Assembly: GCA_031279825.1 (NCBI GenBank)
Contig: JAITHT010000057.1
Location: 16,878-80,877 of the forward strand
Direction of reading: 5' to 3'
DNA: 64,000 nucleotides
From: Desulfovibrio sp.
GTDB lineage: Bacteria > Desulfobacterota > Desulfovibrionia > Desulfovibrionales > Desulfovibrionaceae
Shown here: positions 1 through 10,175 of the stretch, one piece after another
Layout: each line of letters begins with the position of its first letter
How positions within the stretch are numbered: position 1 is the stretch's first letter
Translations under genes and position numbers: made by a program
Notes under the pieces: generated by a model
Database searches by the model: none
What the model was told of the DNA's origin: nothing
The model's input: the letters and a program-made list of their open reading frames with translations, nothing else

Positions 1-83
1 TGGCCCTGTCCGCTCTTGCTCCTGTGGAAAAAGGACTGGCCGAAGACGTATCCGCGACTACGGGCGCCGCCGCTGAAAAGTGA
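1..83 (+). CDS. 3' end of an unidentified gene
   Basis: Reading from base 3, an open frame runs without a stop to TGA at 81-83 and gives an Ala/Glu-rich tail ending in GAAAEK. It is on the same strand as the next gene and 30 bases upstream of it. Only about 26 residues are visible and no domain can be recognised, so no function is assigned. It could also be a chance open frame at the window edge. Confidence 0.4.
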   Translation, partial: ALSALAPVEKGLAEDVSATTGAAAEK

Positions 84-113
84 TCATAAGCCCTTACGCA
101 CGAGCAGTTTGTT

Positions 114-602
114 ATGCGCAGAAATTCTCAAGCCTTTCCTCGCGAGCGACGCTGCATTGCCCTTGGGGAAGCCGCCCTTGCTTTTCTGGACAGCCGCGGC
201 GGCAAGCGTACCCGTCATCTGGCCGCTTTGTGGCAAAACTGGAGTGTCGTTATGGGCGAAAATCTTGCCGGATTGGCGTTTCCCCTTGGCCATAAAGACG
301 CGCTGCTGCTTATAGGCGCTGAAGACAGCATGGCCTTGCAGGAACTTTCCCTGCAATCTCCGGAGATCCTGCAGCGTGTGAATGCCTTTATGGACGGCGA
401 ATGTTTCCGACGTGTCAACATATCGCTCCTGCAAAGCCGGCAGCTTCTTTTGCCTGTCCGACCCCGTCTTTCCGATATTCCGCTGCGCCCCTCTCTTCCT
501 CCGAAACCGAGGGAACTCGGTTCCCTTGTCGGCAAGCTCAATCCCGCGTCTCCTGTCGCCCGCTGTTATGAAGCCTATGTAATGATGTTCTCCGAGCGGT
601 GA
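114..602 (+). CDS. DUF721 (DciA-like) protein
   Basis: A 162-residue soluble protein with the compact DUF721 pattern: an N-terminal region around LWQNWSVVMGENLA, then a short beta-rich core (KDALLLIGAEDSMALQEL) followed by a helix with ILQRVNAF. Members of this family include DciA, which loads or stimulates the replicative helicase in bacteria lacking DnaC/DnaI; other members are uncharacterised. Only the fold-level resemblance is visible here, so a replication role is inference. The C-terminal ~60 residues are Pro/Arg-rich and probably disordered. The next gene begins 150 bases downstream, and that gap shows no clear structure. Confidence 0.65.
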   Translation: MRRNSQAFPRERRCIALGEAALAFLDSRGGKRTRHLAALWQNWSVVMGENLAGLAFPLGHKDALLLIGAEDSMALQELSLQSPEILQRVNAFMDGECFRRVNISLLQSRQLLLPVRPRLSDIPLRPSLPPKPRELGSLVGKLNPASPVARCYEAYVMMFSER

Positions 603-752
603 AAACTGCCTGCCGCGTATTCGAGAAGGCGCTCGCAAGCATCGGGCGGAAAAGCGCGGGGATCTTGGGGGGATTCCGAAAGCGGCACGGTCGGGATTGC
701 GTTGCGTATGGTGTGCCCCAATCAACGTTAACAGGCTTTTAAGGAGACGGCT

Positions 753-1649
753 ATGAGTGACAAGAAAGTCATGGAGCATAAAGCGGTATATGAAATGGTG
801 AAGCCTGTAATGATCAGAAGAACGCTTCCCTTCGGCATTGCCGTTCTGATTTTCTTGATGGCGATGCTAAAGGCATGGTACTCCGTCAACCAGGGGGACA
901 GGGCATTGGTACTGCGTTTCGGAGAAGTGATTGAAACGACGGGTCCCGGTCTGCATTTCAAGGCTCCCTTCATTGACGGCATTGAAATAATCAGCGTCCG
1001 TACCCGTAAAATAACGCATAAACTCGCCGTCTACAGTAAAGATATCCAGGGGGCCGAGATACTGCTCTCGCTTAATTATTCCCTTAATTCCACCGCGGTG
1101 AACGATATTTATACGAAATACGGCGTTGATTACGAGGCCCGTGTGATTACGCCGCAAATCATGGCGAAAGCCAAGGATGTTTTCGGGCAGTATAATGCCG
1201 TTGAAATAGTGCAGTCGCGCGAAAGGCTCACGGTAAAGATTTCGGAGGAGTTGCAGCGTCAGTTTGCCGAAACGGGCATTCGCATTGAGAGCGTACAGGT
1301 GGAGAACATCGACTTCAGCGATGAATATGAGCGCAGCGTCGAGGAACGTATGAAGGCTGAAGTGGAGGTTGCCAAAGTGCGGCAAAATCTTGAACGCGAA
1401 AAACTGAACGCCGATATGATCCGCACCAAGGCCCAGGGGGAGGCTGATGCAAAGATTATGGCGGCCAGGGCCGAAGCTGAATCCATCAAGCTGAGGGGAG
1501 AGGCTGAAGCAACCGCTATCAAGGCGCGTTCCGAGGCTTTGGCTCAAAACCAGAATCTAATCCACCTCATCCAGGCGGAAAAGTGGGACGGCCAGCTGCC
1601 TCAGACAATGGTTCCGGCCGGCGCGCTTCCTTTTCTTCAGATAAAGTAG
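753..1649 (+). CDS. SPFH/band-7 (prohibitin/HflC-like) membrane protein
   Basis: A 298-residue protein with one N-terminal membrane segment (residues ~26-44, PFGIAVLIFLMAML), then a band-7/SPFH domain beginning at VNQGDRALVLRFGEV and a long charged, Ala/Glu-rich coiled coil (residues ~190-270, with repeated AEAESIKLRGEAEA-type segments). Prohibitin, HflC and stomatin-like proteins form large membrane-anchored rings and often modulate membrane proteases. No HflK partner is adjacent, so this is probably a stand-alone prohibitin homologue, not HflC proper. A strong AAGGAG ribosome site precedes the ATG. The ahbC start codon follows 18 bases after the stop, so the gene may share a transcript with the heme genes. 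Confidence 0.85.
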   Translation: MSDKKVMEHKAVYEMVKPVMIRRTLPFGIAVLIFLMAMLKAWYSVNQGDRALVLRFGEVIETTGPGLHFKAPFIDGIEIISVRTRKITHKLAVYSKDIQGAEILLSLNYSLNSTAVNDIYTKYGVDYEARVITPQIMAKAKDVFGQYNAVEIVQSRERLTVKISEELQRQFAETGIRIESVQVENIDFSDEYERSVEERMKAEVEVAKVRQNLEREKLNADMIRTKAQGEADAKIMAARAEAESIKLRGEAEATAIKARSEALAQNQNLIHLIQAEKWDGQLPQTMVPAGALPFLQIK

Positions 1650-1667
1650 CTCTTTTAAGGAGATCGC

Positions 1668-2849
1668 ATGATTGGCATATCCAAGCTGTACTGCGGACAA
1701 GTGGAGCCTTCCGACGCGCTTCGTTACGGGCGTCATTCCGGAAAGCTGCCGTCCCACCTGCTGCAGTTTTCCCAGGACAAGAAGCCCGTCGTTGTCTGGA
1801 ATATGACGCGGCGCTGTAATCTTAAGTGCGTGCATTGCTATGCCGGCGCCCTTGAAGAAGAGGGGGCCGACGATCTTTCAACGCGGCGGGGCAAGGCCCT
1901 TATCGACGATTTGGCAGCTTACGGCGCTCCCGTGATGCTTTTTTCCGGAGGAGAACCCCTGGTGCGCAAGGATTTGGTGGAATTGGCCCATTATGCCGTC
2001 AACAAGGGGATGCGCGCGGTCATTTCCACCAACGGCACCCTTATCACCAGAGAAAAAGCCGGAGAGTTGAAGCGGGTGGGTCTGTCCTATGTGGGTATAT
2101 CCCTTGACGGGGCTGAAGAAGTACACGATCTCTTTCGCAAGGCACCGGGATCTTTTAAGAAAGCCGTGCAAGGCATCGAAAATTGCCAGGCAGAGGGGCT
2201 CAAGGTGGGGTTGCGCTTCACCATTAGCAAACGCAATGTGGGAGAGGTGCCGAAAATATTCGACCTGGTGCGTGATTTGCAGATACCCCGCATTTGTTTT
2301 TATCATCTCGTGTATGCCGGGCGCGGCTCGGAACTGATACGGGAAGATCTCGACCACGCGCAAACCCGCGACGTCGTCGATTTGATCATGGATCGGACGC
2401 GTGAATTTTTTGATCAGGGCAATCCCAAGGAAGTCCTGACTGTGGACAATCATGCGGACGGCCCCTACCTGTGGATGCGTTTGCAGCGGGAAGATCCCGA
2501 AAAAGCTGAGGAAGTCTTCAAGCTGCTCCAGTATAACGACGGCAATAATTCCGGGCGCGGCATCGGCTGCGTTTCCTGGGACGGACAAGTCCACGCCGAT
2601 CAGTTCTGGCGCAATCACAGTTTCGGCAACATAGGAGAACGGCCTTTTTCCGAAATATGGGAAGATGGGAGCATCGAGCTTCTTGCCAAGTTGAAAAATA
2701 AAAAAGCCCATGTCGGCGGGCGTTGCGCCAAATGCCGTTTTCTCAATATCTGCGGCGGCAATTTCCGTGCGCGGGCCGAAGCCTGGCATGGCGATATCTG
2801 GGCGGAAGATCCGGCCTGTTACCTTACTGACGGGGAAATAGGCATGTAA
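1668..2849 (+). CDS. ahbC: AhbC, didecarboxysiroheme deacetylase (radical SAM)
   Basis: A 393-residue radical SAM enzyme with the cluster motif CNLKCVHC at about residue 50 and a C-terminal SPASM-type cysteine region ([19 protein letters not shown]). In the siroheme-dependent (Ahb) heme route, AhbC removes the two acetate side chains of 12,18-didecarboxysiroheme to give Fe-coproporphyrin III. I assign AhbC because the N-terminus ([10 protein letters not shown], then the LPSHLLQFS segment) matches what I recall of that subfamily, while the paralogue at 3853 has the AhbD-type sequence; the two could be swapped. An AAGGAGAT ribosome site precedes the ATG. It lies directly upstream of hemB in a tight co-oriented cluster. 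Confidence 0.82.
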   Translation: MIGISKLYCGQVEPSDALRYGRHSGKLPSHLLQFSQDKKPVVVWNMTRRCNLKCVHCYAGALEEEGADDLSTRRGKALIDDLAAYGAPVMLFSGGEPLVRKDLVELAHYAVNKGMRAVISTNGTLITREKAGELKRVGLSYVGISLDGAEEVHDLFRKAPGSFKKAVQGIENCQAEGLKVGLRFTISKRNVGEVPKIFDLVRDLQIPRICFYHLVYAGRGSELIREDLDHAQTRDVVDLIMDRTREFFDQGNPKEVLTVDNHADGPYLWMRLQREDPEKAEEVFKLLQYNDGNNSGRGIGCVSWDGQVHADQFWRNHSFGNIGERPFSEIWEDGSIELLAKLKNKKAHVGGRCAKCRFLNICGGNFRARAEAWHGDIWAEDPACYLTDGEIGM

Positions 2850-2878
2850 AGCGCCTCTTTGTTCCAGGAGGACGAAAG

Positions 2879-3856
2879 ATGCTGTATAGAGGAAGACGGT
2901 TGCGCAAAAGCGCGGCGCTGCGGGAAATGGTCAGAGAAACGAAGCTGCTGCCGGAAGATCTCGTCATGCCTTATTTTGTTCTCGAAACGGAGCGGAGTAA
3001 TGTCCGCCATCCCGTCGCTTCCATGCCGGGGCAGTTCCAGCTTTCTCCGGATGCGCTGGAAGAGACGGTCGGCGCGGCTGTGGATGCGGGCTTGCGTTCT
3101 TGTATCCTGTTCGGCATACCTGAAAAAAAAGATCCTGTTGGTTCAATGGCTTATGCTGAAAACGGTATCGTGCAGCAGGCGATACGGCGTTTGAAGAAAT
3201 GTTTTCCGCTCCTTCATGTCATTACGGACGTCTGCCTGTGCGAGTATACAAGCCACGGGCACTGCGGCCTGGTATCGCCGGAAGGTGAAATCCACAATGA
3301 TTCCAGCCTGCGACTGTTGGCGGATACGGCCGTTTCTCATGCCGGGGCCGGGGCGGACATGATCGCGCCTTCGGACATGATGGACGGGCGGGTCGGCGCG
3401 CTTCGAGCCGCGTTGGATGAAAAAGGTTTTGCCTCGGTGCCGATTATGTCTTACGCGGTGAAGTACGCGTCGGCGTATTACGGTCCGTTTCGCGAGGCGG
3501 CCGGTTCAGCGCCGCAATTCGGGGACAGGAAATCCTATCAGATGGACCCGGCAAACCGGCGTGAAGCTCTGCGCGAAGCCCGAGCCGACGCGGAAGAGGG
3601 AGCGGACATACTCATGGTGAAGCCGGCCGGCCCGTATCTTGACATCATCCGCGGCGTAAGCGAGACTTTCGATCTGCCAGTGGCCGCATATCAGGTCAGC
3701 GGCGAATATTCCATGATTATGTCGGCCGCAAGCCATGGCTGGATCGATCGCGATGCCGTCATGCTGGAATCGTTAATAAGCGTCAAGCGGGCAGGGGCTG
3801 GAATCATTCTTTCTTATTTTACGCAGGAAATTCTCCAGCGAGGGATACTTTCGTGA
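2879..3856 (+). CDS. hemB: Porphobilinogen synthase (ALA dehydratase)
   Basis: A 325-residue HemB that condenses two 5-aminolevulinate molecules into porphobilinogen. The family landmarks are present: [14 protein letters not shown] (a reduced Cys region with one active-site arm), [10 protein letters not shown], the Schiff-base lysine in MSYAVKYAS near residue 190, and the second lysine in [14 protein letters not shown]. Length is normal. It begins 29 bases after ahbC, with CAGGAGGA as ribosome site, and its TGA overlaps the GTG start of ahbD (GTGA), implying translational coupling. This cluster supplies both the first shared tetrapyrrole step and the final Ahb steps. Confidence 0.95.
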   Translation: MLYRGRRLRKSAALREMVRETKLLPEDLVMPYFVLETERSNVRHPVASMPGQFQLSPDALEETVGAAVDAGLRSCILFGIPEKKDPVGSMAYAENGIVQQAIRRLKKCFPLLHVITDVCLCEYTSHGHCGLVSPEGEIHNDSSLRLLADTAVSHAGAGADMIAPSDMMDGRVGALRAALDEKGFASVPIMSYAVKYASAYYGPFREAAGSAPQFGDRKSYQMDPANRREALREARADAEEGADILMVKPAGPYLDIIRGVSETFDLPVAAYQVSGEYSMIMSAASHGWIDRDAVMLESLISVKRAGAGIILSYFTQEILQRGILS

Positions 3857-5013
3857 AATTTTCCTCCCATTCTTCGCATCCGCCTTCCGGCGGAAAGCCG
3901 GAAGGCGGCGCGCCTCCCCTGCGCCTTATCGCCTGGGAGGTCACGCGCGCGTGTAATCTCGCGTGCAGGCATTGCCGGGCAGAGGCGCATTGCGAGCCGT
4001 ATCCGGACGAACTCAGTACGGACGAAGCTAAAGCGCTGATAGACACTTTTCCGCAAACCGGCGATCCGATTATTATTTTCACGGGCGGCGAGCCGCTTAT
4101 GCGCAAGGATATTTTTGAACTGATAGGGTACGCGCATGCCAGGAATCTGCGTTGCGTCATGGCGCCCAACGGCACGCTGATCACCCAGGAAAACGCGCGT
4201 AAAATAAAAGAAGCCGGGATCGCCCGCTGCTCCATTTCCATCGACGGCCCGGACGCGACCGGCCACGACGCTTTTCGCGGCACGGTCGGCGCTTTTGATC
4301 AAGCCATGCGGGGTATCGCCTGTTTGCGGGAGTCGGATATTGAATTTCAGATAAATACCACGGTAACCAAAGGGAATTTATCGAAATTCAAGGAAATATT
4401 CTCTTTGGCTCAACATCTCGGCGCCGTCGCCTGGCATATTTTCCTTCTGGTGCCGATGGGCAGAGCCACCGGCTTGACCGATGAGGTGATTTCGGCGGAG
4501 GAATATGAGGATGTGCTCAACTGGTTTTATGATTTCCGTAAAACCACGCCAATGCATCTTAAGGCCACCTGCGCTCCGCATTACTATCGTATTATGCGCC
4601 AGAGGGCAAAGGCTGAAGGACTGGCCGTCACCCCCGATCTTTTCGGTATGGATGCCTTGACCAGGGGATGCCTCGGCGGCACGGGGTTCTGTTTTATCAG
4701 CCATACCGGCCAGGTGCAGCCGTGCGGCTATCTTGAGACTGATTGCGGCAACGTGCGCCGAACGCCATTTCCGGATATCTGGCGCTTTGCCGAAGCCTTT
4801 CTGCAATTTCGCAATCCGGCGGCTTATGAGGGAAAATGCGGGCGCTGCGAATACCATAGGGTATGCGGAGGGTGCAGGGCGAGGGCGTACAGCCTCACAG
4901 GCCGTTATATGGCTGAAGAGCCGCTTTGCGCGTATGTTCCCGCCTCCGTAAAAAATAACGCGGGAGGAGGACGTTATGGAGCAAGCGAGACGGGAATCCG
5001 GCGAGAGGAGTGA
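3853..5013 (+). CDS. ahbD: AhbD, heme b synthase (radical SAM)
   Basis: A 386-residue radical SAM protein with CNLACRHC near residue 35 and a C-terminal cysteine cluster ([17 protein letters not shown]). AhbD oxidatively decarboxylates two propionates of Fe-coproporphyrin III to vinyls, giving heme b without oxygen. Conserved stretches such as [13 protein letters not shown] and [21 protein letters not shown] fit the heme b synthase subfamily as I recall it. It starts at a GTG overlapping the hemB stop, and its own 3' end overlaps the next gene by 38 bases. The first ~15 residues are Ser/His/Pro-rich and probably unstructured. The AhbC/AhbD distinction is from memory of subfamily sequence, not from a search. 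Confidence 0.82.
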   Translation: MKFSSHSSHPPSGGKPEGGAPPLRLIAWEVTRACNLACRHCRAEAHCEPYPDELSTDEAKALIDTFPQTGDPIIIFTGGEPLMRKDIFELIGYAHARNLRCVMAPNGTLITQENARKIKEAGIARCSISIDGPDATGHDAFRGTVGAFDQAMRGIACLRESDIEFQINTTVTKGNLSKFKEIFSLAQHLGAVAWHIFLLVPMGRATGLTDEVISAEEYEDVLNWFYDFRKTTPMHLKATCAPHYYRIMRQRAKAEGLAVTPDLFGMDALTRGCLGGTGFCFISHTGQVQPCGYLETDCGNVRRTPFPDIWRFAEAFLQFRNPAAYEGKCGRCEYHRVCGGCRARAYSLTGRYMAEEPLCAYVPASVKNNAGGGRYGASETGIRREE

Positions 5014-5482
5014 GGGCGCCGGACCGGATGTCGCGCCGGACGCCCATGATCGGCGCATACTCGGGATCATCCAGTCCGCCTTTCCTCTGGAACCGCGCCC
5101 CTATGCGGTTATAGGCCGTGAAGTGGGCCTGTCTGAGGAGGAGGTGTTCGCCCGCGTACGCAGGCTTAAGGCGAACAGGATTATCCGCAGGCTGGGGGCG
5201 AATTTTCAGTCGTCCAGGCTGGGATTTCACAGTACGCTGTGCGCCGCCAAGGTGCCTGAAGAGGCCGTTGACGCTTTTGCCGCCGAATTGCACGGCCATG
5301 TCGGCGTTACCCACAATTACCTGCGTAATCATGCCTATAATGTCTGGTTTACCTGTATCGGCCCTTCCCGGGAAGAGGTATGCGCGCTTCTCGACGGCAT
5401 ATCCCGTAAAACCGGCATCGCCATCCTGAATCTGCCGGCTAAGCGTCTGTACAAGATAAAAGTGGATTTTCAGATGGACTGA
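4976..5482 (+). CDS. ahbB: Siroheme decarboxylase subunit (AhbA/AhbB family)
   Basis: A 168-residue Lrp/AsnC-fold protein: an N-terminal winged HTH-like part (PYAVIGREVGLSEEEVFARVRRLKANRIIRRLG) followed by an alpha/beta domain (THNYLRNHAYNVWFTCIGPS). AhbA and AhbB form a heterodimer that decarboxylates siroheme to 12,18-didecarboxysiroheme, the AhbC substrate. Which subunit this is cannot be settled by eye; adjacency to ahbD favours AhbB. The partner subunit is not in this window. The start is chosen at the ATG after GGAGGAGG; the first ~22 residues are a variable acidic/Gly-rich extension. It is the last gene of the cluster and converges on asd. Confidence 0.78.
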   Translation: MEQARRESGERSEGAGPDVAPDAHDRRILGIIQSAFPLEPRPYAVIGREVGLSEEEVFARVRRLKANRIIRRLGANFQSSRLGFHSTLCAAKVPEEAVDAFAAELHGHVGVTHNYLRNHAYNVWFTCIGPSREEVCALLDGISRKTGIAILNLPAKRLYKIKVDFQMD

Positions 5483-5540
5483 CGCGAAAAACGGCCCTTT
5501 CCCGCCGCCGGCGTCCGCACCGTCCCCGCGTCAGATCCGG

Positions 5541-6584
5541 CTACGCGAAAGCCCCGGGATCCGGCACTCGCAGGAGCTTATCCCGGAGCAGTTGTTCAGC
5601 TATCTGCACGGCGTTCAGGGCGGCTCCCTTGCGGATGTTGTCGGCTACCACCCACATGTTGAGGGCGTTCGGCCGGCTTTCGTCCTGACGGATGCGCCCG
5701 ACGAAGACGTTGTCTTCGCCGGCGGCGTGAATGGGCATCGGATAGATTTTTTCCGCCGGATTATCTAAAACCGTCACTCCGGGCGCCACACTCAAAACAG
5801 CGCGGGCTTCCCTGGCCGTCAGGGGTCTGGCGAATTCCACATTCAACGATTCGGAGTGCCCGTAAAATACGGGGACACGCACCGTGGTAGCCGTAACTTT
5901 GATGGATGGATCTTCCATGATTTTCGCTGTTTCCATCACCATCTTCATTTCTTCCTTCGTATAGCCGTTGTCAAGAAAGGCGTCTATCTGCGGCAGACAA
6001 TTAAAGGCGATACGGTGAGGATAGACAGAGACTGCCGGCTCCGTCATGTTAAACATCTGGCGCACCTGCGTTTCCAACTCCGTCACGGCCTTGTGTCCGG
6101 TGCCGGATACCGCTTGGTACGTGGAGACCACGATCCGGGTAATTCCGGCGGCTTTATGCAGGGGCTGGAGGGCCACCACCATCTGGATGGTGGAGCAGTT
6201 GGGGTTGGCGATGATCCCCTTATGGCACGCCAGGGCGTGCGGATTCACCTCCGGCACCACCAGTGGGCAGCGCTCGTCCATGCGCCAGGCGCTGGAGTTG
6301 TCCACAACCACGCATCCGGACTTGACGGCGTGGGGAGCGAAGGTTTCCGATGTGCCGCCGCCGGCCGAAAATAGCGCGAGGTCAACGCCTTTGAAGGAGT
6401 GCTCGGTGAGTTCCCGCACGGGAAGTTCGCCGTCTTTGAACGGCACGACGGCGCCGGCGGAGCGGGCTGAGGCGAGGGCGATGCACGTGCTTGCGGGAAA
6501 ATCGCGCGAGGCGAGGGTGCTGAGCATTTCGCGGCCGACGGCGCCGGTTGCGCCGACAACGGCGACGGTTAACGATGCGGACAT
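5541..6584 (-). CDS. asd: Aspartate-semialdehyde dehydrogenase
   Basis: A 347-residue ASADH that reduces aspartyl phosphate to aspartate semialdehyde in the Lys/Thr/Met/diaminopimelate pathway. The N-terminal nucleotide-binding motif VAVVGATGAVGREM, the catalytic cysteine in NPNCSTIQ and the active-site histidine region (VRVPVFYGHSESLNVEF) are all visible. Length is normal. It is transcribed toward ahbB, with 58 bases between their stops and no clear terminator there. It is separated from the glycosyltransferase gene by 233 bases that include a perfect inverted repeat. Confidence 0.95.
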   Translation of the reverse strand: MSASLTVAVVGATGAVGREMLSTLASRDFPASTCIALASARSAGAVVPFKDGELPVRELTEHSFKGVDLALFSAGGGTSETFAPHAVKSGCVVVDNSSAWRMDERCPLVVPEVNPHALACHKGIIANPNCSTIQMVVALQPLHKAAGITRIVVSTYQAVSGTGHKAVTELETQVRQMFNMTEPAVSVYPHRIAFNCLPQIDAFLDNGYTKEEMKMVMETAKIMEDPSIKVTATTVRVPVFYGHSESLNVEFARPLTAREARAVLSVAPGVTVLDNPAEKIYPMPIHAAGEDNVFVGRIRQDESRPNALNMWVVADNIRKGAALNAVQIAEQLLRDKLLRVPDPGAFA

Positions 6585-6716
6585 GACGCCTCCAGGGAAA
6601 AGGTGATGAAGATTGCCCTTTTACGGACACATAGTGTTGGGGTTATAGATCAAGGATGAAGGATTGACAATAATCGCAGTTTTTTTTACCCCGGTGCGGC
6701 GGGCCATGGTCCTCAA

Positions 6717-6747
6717 TGCCTGGAATGCCGATTATTGATTCCAGGCA
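6717..6747. repeat. Perfect 10-bp inverted repeat upstream of asd
   Basis: TGCCTGGAAT and ATTCCAGGCA flank an 11-base loop between the 3' end of the GT9 gene and the 5' side of asd. No T-run follows on either strand, so it is not a classical terminator. It could be an operator for asd or an mRNA hairpin; no regulator can be named. Confidence 0.45.
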
Positions 6748-6817
6748 GCGCCGTAGATTCGGTCCGGCATTATACGTGGCAATAACAATAGAAACCATGT
6801 CGCGTATACTCCATTCT

Positions 6818-8065
6818 TTACCCGCCTTTCCAATTGCCGGGCAGCATCCAGTCTCTTTCTTTGTAGAGAAATTCTCCCATCTCGCAGGACATGCGCGTCG
6901 GGAGGGTCCGCGCGTCGCCGGCGCCGAGGTATTCCTTAATGCCGCTTCTGAGTTCGCCCCTGCCCGCCGCGTAGGGATCTTCGCCGTCCACGCAGGTATA
7001 GGTCACACCCAGGGAATCCAGGGTGCTGACGCAGCTGAGTAATTCTTCCGGCCACTTTTCAGCATATTCGCCGGAGAGATGCGCCAGCAGGCCCTTGTGT
7101 CCAAAAGGCGCCAGGCAGGCCAGGGCATGCGGGCACGCGGCATGTTCCCGGCAGGGCGAGCAGGGCGGTACGGCTTGCCGGACGACATGTCCGAGACCGT
7201 AGGGGCCGGTTTCGAAGCACCAGGCGGATGAGAGAAAAAAGGCATGTACCGGAACGCCGAGATGGGCGGCCAGATGCATGGCGCCCGTGTCCGGCGTGAT
7301 CAGCATATCCAGGCCGCGCAGCAGTTCCGGCAGGTCGAGCAGGCTGGTGGCTCCGGTACGGTCCTCAAGTTTTTTGGCCGTTTGCGGCGGCAAGAGCCGG
7401 CTCAGTTTGCGGACCAGAGGGCTTTCGTTTTTTGTGCCTATACAGACCAGAGCCGGTCCTTGACGCGCCTGAAAAATGGATTGAACGCAGCCTGCAAGTA
7501 TGGGCGCGGGCAGGGAACGGCGGGCGTCCCTGCCCGCCATGACAATGCCGATACGGCCGCTTTTCGCCGGGGCGGGAATGGGGTTGACGGCTTCCGGGGG
7601 AAGGGGCGCAGGATGGAGACCGGCCCAGAAATCCACCAGATTGATGGGAGCGAACCGCCTGTCGCGCATCAGATTAAACGAAAGGGCGGTCCAACGGCCG
7701 TGCATATCCTGGCCGTTTACACGGCCGTATCCCCTCAGGCGATCCGGCGGAAAGAGCGCCGCGCAGGCGAAAGACAGCGGAGAAAAGTTAAGCGGATATA
7801 TCTCGGAAAAGTCGATGCTTCGTAGTACGGCGTAACTTTCGCGCGCGCCGGCGAAGACCTCCGCCGGCGTCCGGCTGTCGGCGCCGTGCGCCGGAAGCCC
7901 GTGGACTTCGGCGAAAGGGTACAGCAGGCGGCTTAAGGCGACAAGGGAGAAATCAACGCACAGGTGAACTTTGGTGCCGGATTCCGCCGCGATGCTGCCG
8001 ATCAGGCGTTTGCTCTGGATAATATCTCCGAAACGGGCCAATTGGAAAACGAGAACATGTCGCAC
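6818..8065 (-). CDS. GT9 (ADP-heptose:LPS heptosyltransferase-like) glycosyltransferase
   Basis: About 415 residues with the two-domain GT-B pattern of family 9: an N-terminal LVFQLARFGDIIQSKRL and a C-terminal donor-site segment with ITPDTGAMHLAAHLGVPV. GT9 enzymes transfer ADP-heptose or related sugars to LPS core or to proteins. The ORF track extends to 8188, but I place the start at the GTG at 8065: it has GGAG seven bases upstream and the conserved family N-terminus begins there. The last ~90 residues, after a Cys-rich stretch (PPCSPCREHAACPHALAC), extend beyond the usual GT9 core. It is divergent from the acyl-CoA ligase gene. The acceptor is unknown. Confidence 0.8.
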   Translation of the reverse strand: MRHVLVFQLARFGDIIQSKRLIGSIAAESGTKVHLCVDFSLVALSRLLYPFAEVHGLPAHGADSRTPAEVFAGARESYAVLRSIDFSEIYPLNFSPLSFACAALFPPDRLRGYGRVNGQDMHGRWTALSFNLMRDRRFAPINLVDFWAGLHPAPLPPEAVNPIPAPAKSGRIGIVMAGRDARRSLPAPILAGCVQSIFQARQGPALVCIGTKNESPLVRKLSRLLPPQTAKKLEDRTGATSLLDLPELLRGLDMLITPDTGAMHLAAHLGVPVHAFFLSSAWCFETGPYGLGHVVRQAVPPCSPCREHAACPHALACLAPFGHKGLLAHLSGEYAEKWPEELLSCVSTLDSLGVTYTCVDGEDPYAAGRGELRSGIKEYLGAGDARTLPTRMSCEMGEFLYKERDWMLPGNWKGG

Positions 8066-8243
8066 GCCAATCTCCGAATATATACATAGGTCCGGGGCAA
8101 ACCGAGGCTCTAGTGTGCAATTGCCGCGGGAGACATGCGGCGGAACAGCGGCAGCGCATCTTGATTTACCGGGAAGCTTGGGATACACAGCGTGCAGCGT
8201 AACGATGTTTTCCTTTATATGTCATTCATTATTTGATGCTGCC

Positions 8244-10024
8244 ATGGAAGAGAAACACATATCCCTTGAAAAGTCGAGCGCTCCACCCGCCCGAAAAACA
8301 GATCCTCCCTGGCTGTTTTTTTATGATGACGGCGTGCGCCACCACATTGAATATCCGATCGTGCCTCTTTACTACTGGCTTGATCAGGCTTCGGAGCGCA
8401 ATCCGGCTGCTTTAGCCTGCAGTTGCCGTCATACAAAAATCACGTACGCGCGTTTGCGCAAGGATGCCGAAACCGTGGCGGCTTCCTTGCGCGCGTTCGG
8501 AGTCATGCCTGGAGACGCGGTGGGCATTATGCTGCCCAACCTCCCTCAGACCATAGTGGCCTTTTGGGGGGTGCTCAAGGCCGGGGCGGTTGTGACCATG
8601 ATCAATCCTCTGTATAGGGAAAAGGAACTGGTGCATCAACTGCGCGATGCGGATGTTCGGCATTTGATCAGTTATGACGCATGCTGGCCCAAATTTGAAA
8701 AGCTGCGCGAACAGCTTCCGGTGAAGCGGTACTACCTGACAACGGAGGATGAAGGCCTGTCTTTTTCCGCGAACCTGCTGCGGTATTTCAGACGGCGGCG
8801 CGCAGCCGTCGCGCCCGTGCCGTATGACGGCAAGACGGTATTGCCCTTTTCTTCCCTGCTCAAGGGGCGGCGGCGATTGAGCGTGCCTGTGGACGATCCG
8901 CGCGGCACTCCGGCTCTTTTGCAGTATACCGGCGGGACGACGGGCCTTTCTAAAGGCGTTATGCTCACTCATTACAATATCGCTTCAAATATTGTGCAAA
9001 TGGGGGAATTGCTCCGCTCTTTGCGTGGCACGCCGCAAACCTTCATGGGGGTACTTCCTTTTTTCCATGTGTACGGATTGAATACCTGCATGGTGCTCCC
9101 CACGCTGTTTCATGCGAACGTGGCGCCTGTTCTTCGTTTTTCTCCCCGCGAACTGCTGTTGAGTCTGGAGAAATACAAAGCGACGGTGTTGCCCGGTGCT
9201 CCGGCCATGTATATTTCTTTGTTACAGCAAAAAGATAAAGAACGCGCTTCGTTGCAAAGCTTGAAAATTTGCATTTGCGGTTCCGCCCCCATGCCGCCGG
9301 ATATGATACGGCAGTTTGAAAAGACTTTTGGAGCAAGGATTATGGAGGGGTACGGGTTGTCTGAAGCTTCGCCCATCACCCACATGACTCCGGCTGAGGG
9401 GATGCGCAAGGTAGGCAGCATCGGTTTGCCCCTGCCTGATACCGAAGCCCGTATTGTGGACATGGAATTGGGCACGGTCATTCTGCCTGCGGGCAAAATG
9501 GGCGAACTGATGATACGCGGGCCCCAGGTGATGAGCGGGTATTGGAACAAGCCGGATGAAACGGCGGGGGCTTTGCGTAACGGTTGGCTGTATAGCGGCG
9601 ATATAGCGTACATGGATGAGGACGGTTTTTTTATATAGTCGATCGCAAAAAAGACATGGTCATTGTGGGTGGGTATAACGTGTCCCCGCGCGAAATTGAT
9701 GAGGTGCTCTACGAGCACCCGAAAGTACGGGAAGCGGTCAGCGTCGGCGTGCCTCATGCCTCCCGGGGGGAGATCCTCAAAGCCTACGTGGTTCTCAAAG
9801 AAGGAGAACAATGCGGGCGGGCTGAAATAATCAAATGGTGCCGGGAACGCTTGGCGAATTACAAAGTACCGCGTATTATCGAGTTTCGTAGCGAGTTGCC
9901 CAAAAGCATCGTGGGAAAAATGCTGCGCCGGGTACTGCGCGCTGAAGAAGAGGAAAAACTGCGAAAGCGGACCGACGCCTCTGCATTCGGAGGAGTACCT
10001 GATTCAAAACAGCCGGAGGCATGA
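8244..10024 (+). pseudogene. Long-chain acyl-CoA ligase (FadD-like), frameshifted
   Basis: An AMP-forming acyl-CoA synthetase (ANL superfamily) that activates fatty acids via acyl-AMP. The P-loop LQYTGGTTGLSKGVMLTH and the motif MEGYGLSEASP are intact. The frame breaks at a run of seven T (9626-9632): the first ORF ends EDGFFI-TAG, and adding one T restores EDGFFYIVDRKKDMV, which joins the second ORF (C-terminal lid domain, IVGGYNVSPREIDEVLYEHP). The catalytic C-terminal lysine region (PKSIVGKMLRR) is therefore separated from the main domain. This may be a real inactivation, a homopolymer sequencing error or slippage. The start is uncertain; ATG 8244 or 8205 both lack a good ribosome site. 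Confidence 0.85.
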
Positions 10025-10175
10025 AACATTGTTTTTTTCTGGCGTGCGCTTGCGGATCAGACTGGCATGTTTTGACATGCCGTGGTAATGAGAAAAAATT
10101 GTGCTATATGAGCGTAGTAGTTCTGTTATGTAAGGGTCGTGCTGTACTCTTGACGTTATACTTCGCGGGGCGTTC

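Noticed and set aside
84-779. 231-aa minus-strand ORF opposite the DUF721 gene
   Set aside because: It overlaps two supported plus-strand genes and shows no domain; high-GC third-position bias explains the open frame.
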